Origin: Pseudomonas sp. MTM4 | GTDB lineage: Bacteria > Pseudomonadota > Gammaproteobacteria > Pseudomonadales > Pseudomonadaceae | NCBI RefSeq assembly: GCF_019355055.1 | Contig: NZ_CP048411.1 | Coordinates: 2,693,501-2,757,500, forward strand | Length of the DNA: 64,000 nucleotides | Direction: 5' to 3' | In this document: piece after piece, positions 38,052 through 46,728 of the stretch | How the letters are laid out: every line of letters starts with the position of its first letter | Position numbering within the stretch: the stretch's first letter is position 1 | Position numbers and translations under genes: made by a program | Notes under the pieces: generated by a model | The model's database searches: none | The model's input: the letters and a program-made list of their open reading frames with translations, nothing else | What the model was told of the DNA's origin: nothing

Positions 38052-38492
38052 ATGGACTCCGTGCTTCGCGCCGCAGCGATTTATCTGGTGGTGCTGGTGG
38101 TGTTTCGGTTGGCCGGACGGCGCACGCTTTCGGAACTGACCACCTTCGATTTCGTGCTGTTGCTGATCATCGGCGAGGCCACGCAGCAGGCCTTGCTGGG
38201 CGACGATTTCTCGATCGCCAATGCAACGCTGGTGATCGTTTCGCTGGTGACCTTCGACATCGCCCTTTCACTGCTGAAGAACAAGTCGCAATGGTTCGCC
38301 AAGTTGATCGATGGGGAGCCGATGATCATCGTCGAGTATGGTCAGCTGCTCGAACGCCGCGTGCGCAAGGCGCGGATCGACGAAAACGACATTCTCGGAG
38401 CGGCCCGGCATTCGCAGGGCCTCGAACGGATCGATCAGATCAAATTCGCGATCCTGGAAAAGGACGGGAAGATTTCGATCATTCCTCGCTAG
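38052..38492 (+). CDS. DUF421 family membrane protein (YetF/YcaP-like)
   Basis: This 146-residue protein begins with three membrane helices (YLVVLVVFRLAGRRTLSELT, FDFVLLLIIGEATQQALLG, and a third) and ends with a small cytoplasmic domain (LIDGEPMIIVEYGQLLERR, ILGAARHSQGLERIDQIKFA). These are diagnostic of the DUF421 family. The length is shorter than YetF of Bacillus (about 230) because one C-terminal subdomain is missing. It is the second gene after the anchored protein at 37524. Its last 14 bases overlap the end of the convergent FUSC gene. Confidence 0.85.
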   Translation: MDSVLRAAAIYLVVLVVFRLAGRRTLSELTTFDFVLLLIIGEATQQALLGDDFSIANATLVIVSLVTFDIALSLLKNKSQWFAKLIDGEPMIIVEYGQLLERRVRKARIDENDILGAARHSQGLERIDQIKFAILEKDGKISIIPR

Positions 38493-39591
38493 TCGCGTTC
38501 GACCGCCGTTCTAAACGCGCCGGAATCAGACGGCGCATCGGATCGCCAAACATCTGGCGAAAGCGTGGGCTATGCAGGCAGACGGCACCCACCAGCCCGA
38601 CCAGGCAACCCAATACGGTGTCGTAGAAGCGTGCTTCGATCAGCGTAGAGGCCGAGCCGTGGCCCAGCGTCGCCGCCTCGGCCAGCAGGATGGTCATTGG
38701 CGTGATGAAGATCGCCGCGAAGGCGTAATGCCGGACCACCGCAGTCTCCACCACGAAACACAGCACCATCATCATCAGCGGGATGGTCCACTTGTCCAGC
38801 GGCAACACCAGCATGCCCCAGGCGACCAGCAGGCCGATCCCGGTGCCGAGGATGCGCTGCAATTGCTTGTTCCACACCGCGCGCAGCGAGACGCCCTGAA
38901 TCACCGCCAGACAACTGACCGGCACCCAGTAGGCCTTTTCCAGTTGCAGAGCCTGGGCGAGCGCCAGCGAGATGCCGACAAAAACGCCGATCAGCACCGA
39001 GTCGAATACCACGTAATCGAAGCTTGCCGGCGGCAGCGGCTCCACCGGTTTAGGCGCCTGCAACCGCAGCACGTACAGGCTGTAGAAGAAGGCGATCAAC
39101 GCTGCCAGCAGCGTGCCCATGCTGATCAAGCCGACCATCAGCGGCACCTGCAGCACCTCCAGCGGGGTGTACATACCGATGGCGGCGGCCATGATGATGA
39201 ACAGACTGCTCGGCATGCCGATCCGGTAGAAGCGGCAAACCATGGTCACCAGCACCGAGATAAATACCAGCACCGGCACCATGGTCCAGGGAAAGAAGTG
39301 GCTCATCAGGCCCAGGGTGTAGCAGGCGATCATGCCGAAGGCGCAGGCCATCAACGTGACCATGCGATGCGACAGCGGCGTGGCGGGCAGATAGAGAAAG
39401 ACCAGTCCGCCCAGCGATGACACCAGGCCGTAATCGAGACGGTCGAACCAGGCGCCGACGAACAGCGGCAGGCCGGTGGCCAGCGCCGCGGCGAAGGGCA
39501 TCTGCCAACGCCGGTCGCTGGGGTTGATGGTCAGCAACAGGCGCAGCTGTTCTTTCAGCGGCTCGATCAACCGCTGCCATCGATTTCGCAT
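38479..39591 (-). CDS. FUSC family inner-membrane protein
   Basis: This 370-residue protein has about ten hydrophobic helices in two sets, separated by a short loop near residue 185. FVGAWFDRLDYGLVSSLGGL and YWVPVSCLAVIQGVSLRAVW are typical of the fusaric acid resistance/YccS/AaeB fold. The predicted role is a membrane exporter or a stress-related transport protein; the substrate is unknown. The start ATG at 39591 has no strong ribosome site. The gene converges with DUF421 and overlaps it by 14 bases, so both mRNAs are antisense at the end. Confidence 0.85.
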   Translation of the reverse strand: MRNRWQRLIEPLKEQLRLLLTINPSDRRWQMPFAAALATGLPLFVGAWFDRLDYGLVSSLGGLVFLYLPATPLSHRMVTLMACAFGMIACYTLGLMSHFFPWTMVPVLVFISVLVTMVCRFYRIGMPSSLFIIMAAAIGMYTPLEVLQVPLMVGLISMGTLLAALIAFFYSLYVLRLQAPKPVEPLPPASFDYVVFDSVLIGVFVGISLALAQALQLEKAYWVPVSCLAVIQGVSLRAVWNKQLQRILGTGIGLLVAWGMLVLPLDKWTIPLMMMVLCFVVETAVVRHYAFAAIFITPMTILLAEAATLGHGSASTLIEARFYDTVLGCLVGLVGAVCLHSPRFRQMFGDPMRRLIPARLERRSNATSEE

Positions 39592-39668
39592 CGCTAAAGG
39601 TTCCAGTGGCGCGTCCCGCTAGTAAAGGCCACCCGGAAACGGAGCGGCCGTGAAGGGCTTCGGACGTA

Positions 39669-40094
39669 CTAATCCTTGCCTCGTTCCTCCTGCTTGGCGA
39701 GGAATTCTTCCTGTAGCAAGGCATCGGTGACCTGCTGCGGTTCTTCATCCAACAGCGGATCATCGAGATGGCCGCTGGCGACCACCTTCGAGTCAAGCTT
39801 GCCCATCAGATGACCGATGGCGTTGTGCATTTTCTCGGCGGCTCCGTCGACTGCCAGCTGCAGCGACTCGGCCTTGTGGGTGACGGACAGCGGCTGGTGG
39901 CCCTTGGGCCGTACCTCGATCTGGCAACGTTTGTCGGCGGCCCCCGCCTTCTGCGCGTTCTCGTCGCCGACGTGGATTTCCACTCGCATCAGAAAATCCT
40001 CGAAACGCTCGAGCCGCTCTTGTACTGCGGCACCGACCCATTCGTGGAGCTCGGCACTGCCTTCGATATGGTTGCTTCTCACCTGGACCTGCAT
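39669..40094 (-). CDS. HPF/RaiA family ribosome-associated protein
   Basis: This 141-residue protein begins like the ribosome hibernation factors (VQVRSNHIEGSAELHEWVGA, ERLERFEDFLMRVEIHVGD) and then has the second half of the fold (KRCQIEVRPKGHQPLSVTHK, LAVDGAAEKMHNAIGHLMGKLDSK cut in two here for length). The C-terminal 35 residues are acidic and specific to this group in Pseudomonas. GAGGAG precedes the ATG. These proteins bind 30S or 70S ribosomes or translation factors when growth stops. It is not the classical rpoN-linked hpf gene, since rpoN is not near. Confidence 0.8.
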   Translation of the reverse strand: MQVQVRSNHIEGSAELHEWVGAAVQERLERFEDFLMRVEIHVGDENAQKAGAADKRCQIEVRPKGHQPLSVTHKAESLQLAVDGAAEKMHNAIGHLMGKLDSKVVASGHLDDPLLDEEPQQVTDALLQEEFLAKQEERGKD

Positions 40095-40418
40095 AGAGAA
40101 CTCCTCTTGATGACGTACCTGTTAGGTTCGAGGGGCCCACACCGCCGAGGTTCAGCGGCTTCGTCTGGTGGATTCGTTCTGAAGGGGCGGACCGGGCGTG
40201 ATGATGGGGTAGATAGGTGGTGCAACAAGATGGCGGATGGGCTGGAGATTTTTGCGTGGATTGACTTAACCCCAGCCTCACCCAGAGAGACGAGGGAGGC
40301 GGTTGGCCCGGAATGTTGACTACGTTGCTGCCTTACTAGCTGGCGGATGTGGGGAAACAGAAGGCTGAAGATTGGTCTTAAGAGCACTCCCCAAAGCGTA
40401 AACCCCGCACCATCCAGT

Positions 40419-40454
40419 CCCCTCTCCCTTCGGGGAGAGGGCTAGGGTGAGGGG
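40419..40454. repeat. C-rich repeat copy (third unit)
   Basis: CCCCTCTCCCTTCGGGGAGA, continuing to GGGTGAGGGG, matches the units at 32869-32994. A degraded relative is at about 40269-40299. The 405-base gap between 40094 and 40500 holds these and no gene I can see. Confidence 0.65.
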
Positions 40455-40499
40455 CTGTTGCCACAAACTGATCGCCAAGCAACCTTACTCGTCCATCAA

Positions 40500-41072
40500 C
40501 TACCGATAGCGATGCTGGTATTCGTCGTAGGACAAGCCCTCATTCATCAAGCGTTGCAATTGCTGTTGCCGGTAGGCCTCCCTGCTCAGCGGCGCCCTAT
40601 CACCAGCCACCACCGGAGCGGGAGCACGGCCCAGACCGACCGACCCGTTGGGAAACAGCTGATGGGTCAGCTCGGCAATCTTCTCCTCGGCGCTGATGAA
40701 CTTGTCCAGCCGCCCACCGCCCCAGCGTGCGTCATATTCCGCCTGGCCGACCTGACGGCCATTCTCGTAGACGCGGATATCGGCATATTTCATGTACAAC
40801 GCCAGATCCCAGCCCCAACGACCAATGAAGGTGGTAGCAAGCGCACAACGGCCAGGGCTGCTGCCGGGCGCCATCAGGCGGGTCCTGAAGCCTTTTTCCA
40901 TCAACGAGGTCTGGTAGGCACTGGTGAAGCCAGCACGCAAGTTCAACGCCGGGATCATGCAGATCTCCGGTGCCAGTTCGGCGGACAGGGTCGCAGGAGT
41001 AACGTTCTGTTTGATGCTGCAGCCGCTGATGGCAACGGTAGCGATGAGCGTAAAAAGCGATGCGGCGCGCAT
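40500..41072 (-). CDS. Predicted outer-membrane or periplasmic lipoprotein (Sbal_3080-like)
   Basis: This 190-residue protein has a lipoprotein signal with the lipobox ISGC and Cys18 as the acylated residue. The body, WGWDLALYMKYADIRVYENG and GRLDKFISAEEKIAELTHQL, resembles the Sbal_3080 family of lipoproteins, whose function is unknown. The two later cysteines (in EICMIP and GRCALAT) may form a disulfide. It stands alone between two intergenic gaps, on the same strand as the transporter upstream. Confidence 0.75.
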   Translation of the reverse strand: MRAASLFTLIATVAISGCSIKQNVTPATLSAELAPEICMIPALNLRAGFTSAYQTSLMEKGFRTRLMAPGSSPGRCALATTFIGRWGWDLALYMKYADIRVYENGRQVGQAEYDARWGGGRLDKFISAEEKIAELTHQLFPNGSVGLGRAPAPVVAGDRAPLSREAYRQQQLQRLMNEGLSYDEYQHRYR

Positions 41073-41135
41073 GGCGACCTCCGTGTCTGAAAGTAGACAG
41101 GCATTTTGCCGCCACTCGCTTGCGCAGAGGTGCGT

Positions 41136-42437
41136 TTATTCCGCCTCCCGCCCGCTCGCCTTCCGATCCGCCTGGCCGCCCAAGTACCAGCCCAGCACGC
41201 CCCAGACCGCTGCGCAGCCGGCGCCCACCAGCGCAATCAGCAGCGTGCCCTGGCCAAGCATATCCATCAGCGTTTTGGCCCAGCCGCTCAAGGCGTCACC
41301 GCCGCGGTAAACCACGGTATCGATGAAGTTCTTCGCCTTGTACTTGCTCTCCGCATCCAGCGGCGCAAAGAGCATTTCGCGGCCCGGACGGACGAAGGCG
41401 TACTCACCGATGCGCCGCACGATCATCACCGCCGCCAGCACGGCGAAGGTCGGCGCCAGCGCCAGCCCGATGAAACCCAGGCAGACCAGCGCCGGCACCA
41501 CCGCCAGCAGCACCCGCACACCAAGGCGCTGGGCAACGCGACCTGTGATGAACAGCTGCGACAGCAAGGCGCCGGCCTGCACCACGAAGTCGATGGCGCC
41601 GAAGACTCGCACCTGCTCGGCGCGATCGGGAAACAGCTCGGCCACCAGCCGCGCCTGCTCGAAATACAGGAAGGTGCTGGCCGTGGTCAGCAACAGCACG
41701 AAGGCGGCAACTCCCAGCAGATAGCTCGAACCCAGCACCCGCGTCAGCCCGCTGAACGGGTTGCCCGCCACCGGACGGCGCGGGTTCTCCGCCTGTTCGG
41801 CACCGGGGCGCCCGGCGCCTGCCACTTCGCGCCACGCCATCAGGTAATGCTTGAGCACCACCGCCAACGCCAGCAGCAGCGCCGCCAGCAGCATCAGCCC
41901 GAACTGCCCGAGCACGCCCACCAGCAGCGCACTGGCGGCCGGGCCGACCAGGCCGCCGACGCTGGCACCGGCGGCGATGAAGGCGAACAGGCGGCGAGCC
42001 TGGGGCGCATCGAACACATCGGCCATCAGGCTCCAGGCCACCGACACCACGAACAGGTTGTAGACAGAGATCCACACGTAGAACACCCGCGCCAGCCAGA
42101 TGCTCTCGTCCATGACGAAGAACAGCCCGGCGAACGCCAGCAGATTCACGCAGAAGAAGCCGTACACCCAGTCGATGTAATGGACGCGCGCCACCCGCGA
42201 GTTGAGCCAGGCGAACAGCGGCACCGCCACCAGCATGGCGCAGAAGGTCGCGGTGAAAAGCCACTGCAGATTCTCCACGCCGCCCTGGATGCCCATGGAC
42301 TCGCGGATCGGTCGCAGCATGAAGTAGCCGCTGAACAGGCAGAAGAACAGCCCGAAGCCGGCCAGCGCCGCGCGCAATTCAGTGGGTCGGGCGTTGATCA
42401 GCCCGGCCAGGCGCAACCGGTTCGAGCCCATGGACAT
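41136..42437 (-). CDS. MFS-type transporter of the NTP/NDP-translocase-like group
   Basis: This 433-residue protein has about twelve membrane helices. LFFCLFSGYFMLRPIRESMG with WLFTATFCAMLV, and VWISVYNLFVVSVAWSLMAD, match the proteins annotated as NTP/NDP exchange or TLC-like transporters in free-living bacteria. ESKYKAKNFIDTVVYRGGDA is a further family mark. In free-living bacteria these proteins do not import ATP from a host, so their substrate is unclear. The gene begins 9 bases after the end of the aldo/keto reductase gene, so the two share an mRNA. Confidence 0.82.
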   Translation of the reverse strand: MSMGSNRLRLAGLINARPTELRAALAGFGLFFCLFSGYFMLRPIRESMGIQGGVENLQWLFTATFCAMLVAVPLFAWLNSRVARVHYIDWVYGFFCVNLLAFAGLFFVMDESIWLARVFYVWISVYNLFVVSVAWSLMADVFDAPQARRLFAFIAAGASVGGLVGPAASALLVGVLGQFGLMLLAALLLALAVVLKHYLMAWREVAGAGRPGAEQAENPRRPVAGNPFSGLTRVLGSSYLLGVAAFVLLLTTASTFLYFEQARLVAELFPDRAEQVRVFGAIDFVVQAGALLSQLFITGRVAQRLGVRVLLAVVPALVCLGFIGLALAPTFAVLAAVMIVRRIGEYAFVRPGREMLFAPLDAESKYKAKNFIDTVVYRGGDALSGWAKTLMDMLGQGTLLIALVGAGCAAVWGVLGWYLGGQADRKASGREAE

Positions 42438-42446
42438 CAGCCAGGA

Positions 42447-43364
42447 TCAACCAAAGGCATCGACGATCATCTGCCGCTGGCTGGCATCCGGAAGGCGGCC
42501 CTGCCCGGCCAGCAGATTGTCGGCCATATAGCGCGGGGTCGAGGTCGCCGGAATCACCGTGGTCACTGCCGGCTCGGCGAGGATGAACTTAAGCGCAAGC
42601 TGCGCCCAGGACGTCGCATCGAGTTCAGCCGCCCAGTCTGGCAGCGGCCGGTCCTTGACGCGCCCGAGCAGGTTGCCGCGAGTAAAGGGCCGGTTGATCA
42701 GCGTGGCGATGCCGTTGTCGGCGCAGTACGGCAGCAGCCGCTTCTCGGCATTGCGCTCGCCGACCGAGTAGTTGAACTGGACGAAATCGACCTTTTCCTG
42801 CTTGAGCACGTCCAGCAGGCGGTCGTGGGCCGACTCCACATAGTGCGTCACGCCGATATAACGGATGCGGCCCTGCTCCTTCAGCTCGCGCAGCAGACCG
42901 AGCTGGGTGCTTGTGTCCTGCAGGTTGTGCACTTGGAGCAGGTCGATGCTGTCGCTCTGCAGCGCCTCGAAACTGGCCTCGATCTGCGCCAACCCGCGCT
43001 CGCGGCCAGTGGCGGAGACCTTGCTGGCGAGAAACACGCGCTCACGCGCGCTCTGCCGCTGCACCAGCTCACCAACCACACGATCGGCGTTGCCATAGCT
43101 CGGCGCGGTATCGATCAGCCGAGCGCCGCCGTCGACGAAAATCCGCAACACCTCCAGCAGCGCGTCCATCTGCGAATCATCGAGACCCACGTCATGGGTG
43201 CGCGAGGTGCCGAGCCCGATCACCGGTAGCTTCTCGCCGGTGGATGGAATCGGGCGCATCCGTAGTGGTTCGGCGGCATGTGCCACGAACGGCAGCAACG
43301 GTCCCAGTGCGGCGATAGCCGTCAGCACGGCGGAGCGGTGGAGGAGCTGGCGGCGCGTCTGCAT
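42447..43364 (-). CDS. Exported aldo/keto reductase (Tat signal)
   Basis: This 305-residue NADPH-type oxidoreductase has a twin-arginine signal: TRRQLLHRSAVLTAIAALGP with cleavage after AHA. The TIM-barrel motifs follow: GARLIDTAPSYGNADRV with the catalytic Asp and Tyr, KVSATGR with the Lys, and VHNLQD with a His near the end of the next strand. NADPH in the periplasm is not usual, so the protein may be loaded before export. It is first of a two-gene unit with the NTP/NDP-like transporter. Confidence 0.88.
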   Translation of the reverse strand: MQTRRQLLHRSAVLTAIAALGPLLPFVAHAAEPLRMRPIPSTGEKLPVIGLGTSRTHDVGLDDSQMDALLEVLRIFVDGGARLIDTAPSYGNADRVVGELVQRQSARERVFLASKVSATGRERGLAQIEASFEALQSDSIDLLQVHNLQDTSTQLGLLRELKEQGRIRYIGVTHYVESAHDRLLDVLKQEKVDFVQFNYSVGERNAEKRLLPYCADNGIATLINRPFTRGNLLGRVKDRPLPDWAAELDATSWAQLALKFILAEPAVTTVIPATSTPRYMADNLLAGQGRLPDASQRQMIVDAFG

Positions 43365-43646
43365 CGGTGGGTTCTCCGTGTCGGTAGCGGCTTCGACGCT
43401 TGAGTATGGTCGACACCAGCGGGCGCATCATTGGGCCGACGCACGGGAGCTTTTCAGTTTGTTTCAACGGGGCGCGGCGCGACGCCGCGCCGGTACCCGC
43501 TGACCGAGCACCGCTGAAATTGGTTTGAGACATCGTCATGCTGGCAATGTGCCTTTATTTCGGTTTTACTTCGCCGCGCCTGATGATTATTGATCCTTGC
43601 GTCGCGCCGCCGCTGCACGCACCGGCTCGCAACAATCGAGACACCC

Positions 43647-43886
43647 ATGCCCAGCCACTCGTCCATGCCGCCCGGCCAACCATCGGCCGCCTTGCCTGAT
43701 AGACCAGAGGAATCGACCCAGCAGATCAAGGCGCAGCGGCATCGACATCATCGGCTGATCAATCTTGCTTATGGGCTGGGCCTGCTACTGGTGTTTGCGC
43801 TCAGTCTCTTGCTGCTGCCCGACGATACGGGCCTGGGCAAGCTGCTGTGGAGCTGGATGCCGAGTCTCGCACCACACGGTGATTGA
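43647..43886 (+). CDS. Small hypothetical membrane protein (79 aa)
   Basis: The predicted protein has a hydrophilic N-terminus with many Pro, Gln and His residues and one membrane helix near the end (LAYGLGLLLVFALSLLLLP). I take the ATG at 43647, though the frame is open to 43590 and the ribosome site is weak. It is not recognised. It lies between divergent genes for AKR and RecQ. The 280-base gap before it has a perfect GC hairpin (GGCGCGGCG/CGCCGCGCC at 43471-43491). Confidence 0.45.
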   Translation: MPSHSSMPPGQPSAALPDRPEESTQQIKAQRHRHHRLINLAYGLGLLLVFALSLLLLPDDTGLGKLLWSWMPSLAPHGD

Positions 43887-43925
43887 TCACCTGGGCACAT
43901 TCGAGCCCGGCTCTCTATGCGCAAG

Positions 43926-45854
43926 TTACGAACGCGCCACCTGCTCGCGCACATCTGCGTAAGGGTAAGCCTCCAGCGAGGCGAACCCCGGGATGCCACG
44001 CGCTTTCAACTTGGTAAAAAGCGGTACGCTGATGCCGCAGAGAAAACGCGTCAGGCACTCGGCACTGGGCTCGCTGTTTTTCAACTGCCGATAGCGCTGG
44101 CTGAAATCGGCGCAGCGGGCAGCAAGGTCGATCTGCGCCAGCGGCGGCAACGACGGCGGCTCGGGCAGCTGCGCGGTGCGGCCCTGGCAGACCGAACAAT
44201 GGCCACAACGCTGCGGCGCCTGACGATCACCGAAATAATCGGCCAGGCGCCAGCTGAGGCACTCGCGCGACTCGAATAGTGCGAGCATCCTGTCGATACG
44301 GGTGATTTCACTGGTTTCGTGCTGTTTGAAGTAGGCGTGCAGCTCGGCACTCAGCGCGGCGGCATCGAAGTGCGGATCGAGCAGCGCATAGACCTCGGTC
44401 ATCTGCTTGCTCTCTAGCTCGATCCAGCCCTTTTCCTGAAAGTAATCCAGCGCCTTGACCACTCGCGCCCGGTCGGCGCCGTGCTGTTGGTAGAGCGCAT
44501 CGAAGTCCAGCGTGCACCAGGTTCGCGCTCGCGCCGAGGTTTGCACGATGGCTTCGACGAACTGCCGACGCTCACCCTCGAAACGGGCGACCAACGCCTC
44601 GGGTTCCAGCAAATATTTGTAGCGATACTCGGCGAAATAAGCGAAACGCGGCGCGATGATGCCTTTGAGCTCAAGCTGTACCAGCAGGGTTTTCAACGGC
44701 AGCTGGCGGACGTTGCTCTGTTCAGAAAGCCGATTGAGCATCAGCTCCCATTGGCCATCCGGACCGACGCTCGCCAGCTCATCGAGCACATGGCGGATGC
44801 CCTCGCGTTCCGGCGTGTCGCCGTAGACGAAATTCTGCAGCACGTTGAGGCTGTCGCGGTTGGCCAATACCAGACAGTCGGACGGTTGCCCGTCGCGCCC
44901 GGCCCGACCGATTTCCTGGCTGTAGTTCTCCACCGATTTCGGCAGGTCGTAGTGCACCACGTTGCGGATGTCGGACTTGTCGATGCCCATACCGAAGGCG
45001 ATGGTGGCGACGATGCAGTTCAATTCGCCGGCCATGAAACGCCGCTGGATGGTCTCGCGCAGTTCGTGAGCCATCCCGGCGTGATAGGCGCTGGCCGGAA
45101 AGCCACGCTGCGCCAGATGTTCGGCAACCTGCTCGGCAGTTTTCTGCTGGGTCACGTAGACGATTGTTGGCTGCGCGCCTTTTCCGGCCAGCCATTCCAT
45201 TAGCCGACGCTGCTTGTTGGCGCCCGCGACCGGCTCGACCAACAGGTTGAGGTTGGCGCGGTAGAAGCCGGTGGTCACCACATCCTCGGCGGCAATGGCG
45301 AATTTCGCCTGCATATCGGCGATCACCGGCGGCGTCGCCGTCGCGGTCAGCAGCAGCACCTGAGGGATATCGAACTGACGCTGGTAGTCGGGGAGCTTGA
45401 GGTAGTCCGGTCGAAAGTTGTGGCCCCACTCGGAGATGCAATGCGCCTCGTCCACCACCAACAGCGAGATCGGCACCTGGCTGATGAAATGGCGAAAGCG
45501 CTCGTTCTTCAGGCGCTCCACCGAGATCATCAGGATTTTCAGCTCGCCGGATTTGGCGCGACTCATGGTGCCGCTGATCTGCTCGCGATCTTGCGCCGAA
45601 TCGATGCTGGCTGCGGCGATGCCGTGCCGGTGCAGAAAGGCCAGCTGATCCTGCATCAGCGCCAGCAGCGGCGAGACGACCAGTGTCAGGTGCGGCAAAT
45701 GCAACGCCGACAGCTGGTAGCACAGCGACTTGCCGGAACCGGTGGGAAAGATCGCCGCCGCCGAACGGCCCGCCACCACAGCGCGGATGGTTTGTTCCTG
45801 GCCGGGGCGAAAGCCGTCGTAGCCGAAGGTCTGGGCGAGGGTTTGTTCGATCAT
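43926..45854 (-). CDS. RecQ family ATP-dependent DNA helicase
   Basis: This 642-residue 3'-to-5' helicase unwinds DNA in repair. Walker A is PTGSGKS (37-43), the DEAH box reads VVDEAHCISEWGH, and the RecQ-specific TATATPPV, AFGMGIDKSDIRNVVHYDLP and GRAGRDGQPSDC follow. The C-terminal zinc site is present as CLSWRLADYFGD with CGHCSVC. There is a winged-helix part but no HRDC domain at the end, so it differs from E. coli RecQ and resembles the shorter RecQ paralogue of Pseudomonas. The start at 45854 is normal for the family. Confidence 0.93.
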   Translation of the reverse strand: MIEQTLAQTFGYDGFRPGQEQTIRAVVAGRSAAAIFPTGSGKSLCYQLSALHLPHLTLVVSPLLALMQDQLAFLHRHGIAAASIDSAQDREQISGTMSRAKSGELKILMISVERLKNERFRHFISQVPISLLVVDEAHCISEWGHNFRPDYLKLPDYQRQFDIPQVLLLTATATPPVIADMQAKFAIAAEDVVTTGFYRANLNLLVEPVAGANKQRRLMEWLAGKGAQPTIVYVTQQKTAEQVAEHLAQRGFPASAYHAGMAHELRETIQRRFMAGELNCIVATIAFGMGIDKSDIRNVVHYDLPKSVENYSQEIGRAGRDGQPSDCLVLANRDSLNVLQNFVYGDTPEREGIRHVLDELASVGPDGQWELMLNRLSEQSNVRQLPLKTLLVQLELKGIIAPRFAYFAEYRYKYLLEPEALVARFEGERRQFVEAIVQTSARARTWCTLDFDALYQQHGADRARVVKALDYFQEKGWIELESKQMTEVYALLDPHFDAAALSAELHAYFKQHETSEITRIDRMLALFESRECLSWRLADYFGDRQAPQRCGHCSVCQGRTAQLPEPPSLPPLAQIDLAARCADFSQRYRQLKNSEPSAECLTRFLCGISVPLFTKLKARGIPGFASLEAYPYADVREQVARS

Positions 45855-46162
45855 CGTTAGTCACTCCTTTGACTGGGAGCCGGAGAGTAGCAAAAGGAGG
45901 GAGACGGTAAAGCAAAGCGGTCCACGAGGCGCGGTCAGCGGTCGGCAAGAACGCGAAAGTAGCTCATCGATGCCCTGAGCCAGTAACTAGCGAGGCGGCC
46001 ACGCATTTCGCTCAATCACGTTCATTGGAATCCGCAATTATCGTTAGCGAGCTTACTAACTCATCATCGCCGGGCTCCTGAGAAAAATCACAAGCGAAGC
46101 CGGATCGGGTGATGCGGCTTGTCAACAGGAGGAATCCACGAACCAGAACAGGATGCCCTGCC
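45855..46162. other. Intergenic region between recQ-type gene and DUF2790 gene
   Basis: The 308 bases hold the RecQ promoter region on one strand and that of the small gene on the other. AGGAGG at 46126-46131 is followed by no start codon at the right distance. I see no RNA gene or repeat. Confidence 0.45.
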
Positions 46163-46414
46163 ATGCGCACTACCTTTGCATTTGCCACCGCCCTTTTGCT
46201 GTCCGCCGCCTCGCTTGCACATGCCAACGGCGCCGAAGCCGAGACCTATACCTACGGCACCAAGATCGATATCGCCTCGGTCCTGTCGATCAAAGTCGCG
46301 CCGACACCCTACTGCGAAGTCACCGATGCGGTGATGACTTATCGGGATTCGGCTGGTGAGATCCGCAAGCTCTCCTATCGGACTCTGGCCGACAGCTGCA
46401 AGAACCAGAACTGA
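46163..46414 (+). CDS. DUF2790 family exported small protein
   Basis: This 83-residue protein has a signal peptide (MRTTFAFATALLLSAASLAHA) followed by the DUF2790 body: YTYGTKIDIASVLSIK, YCEVTDAVMTYRDSAGEIRK and LSYRTLADSCKNQN. Two cysteines are conserved and may form a disulfide in the periplasm. The family is typical of Pseudomonas; several members respond to copper. The ATG at 46163 is preferred to the frame start at 46109 because AGGA lies nine bases before it. No copper genes are adjacent. Confidence 0.85.
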   Translation: MRTTFAFATALLLSAASLAHANGAEAETYTYGTKIDIASVLSIKVAPTPYCEVTDAVMTYRDSAGEIRKLSYRTLADSCKNQN

Positions 46415-46551
46415 GCCTGTCGCCTCGTTAATCGCGACATCGACACGCCTGCCGTTCATAGAGTCAACGCTTCTGCGATCCATCGAGCGGCACCAGGGTG
46501 GATGAGCAAGGCGTCACCATCTCGTCTACCTGCGTCAAGCGAGATGCCATC

Positions 46552-46640
46552 CGTAGATAGGTCGGCGGGTTCCGCTTCAGCCCACAGTAGCGCATTCCGC
46601 CATTCGGTGGGCTGAAGCGGAACCCGCCGACCCACCTACG
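46552..46640. repeat. Long inverted REP pair (34-base arms)
   Basis: Two 34-base arms at 46552-46585 and 46607-46640 are reverse complements except for about two positions, with 21 bases between. Each arm starts with CGTAG and contains GGTCGGCGGGTTCCGCTTCA-type sequence. They are tail to tail with both GTAG heads at the outer ends. In this 314-base gap I see nothing else. Confidence 0.8.
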
Positions 46641-46728
46641 AGAGCTCGTCCCATGGAGCGGGCCGACAGGCCATTACTGATCGAAGCCACGCCGCATATT
46701 CACCAGGGATGCGGCGCGCAAAGATTGG

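Noticed and set aside
41106..43229. A 707-codon plus-strand frame rich in His, Gln and Arg.
   Set aside because: It lies antisense to the transporter and aldo/keto reductase genes, both well supported, and has no family features.
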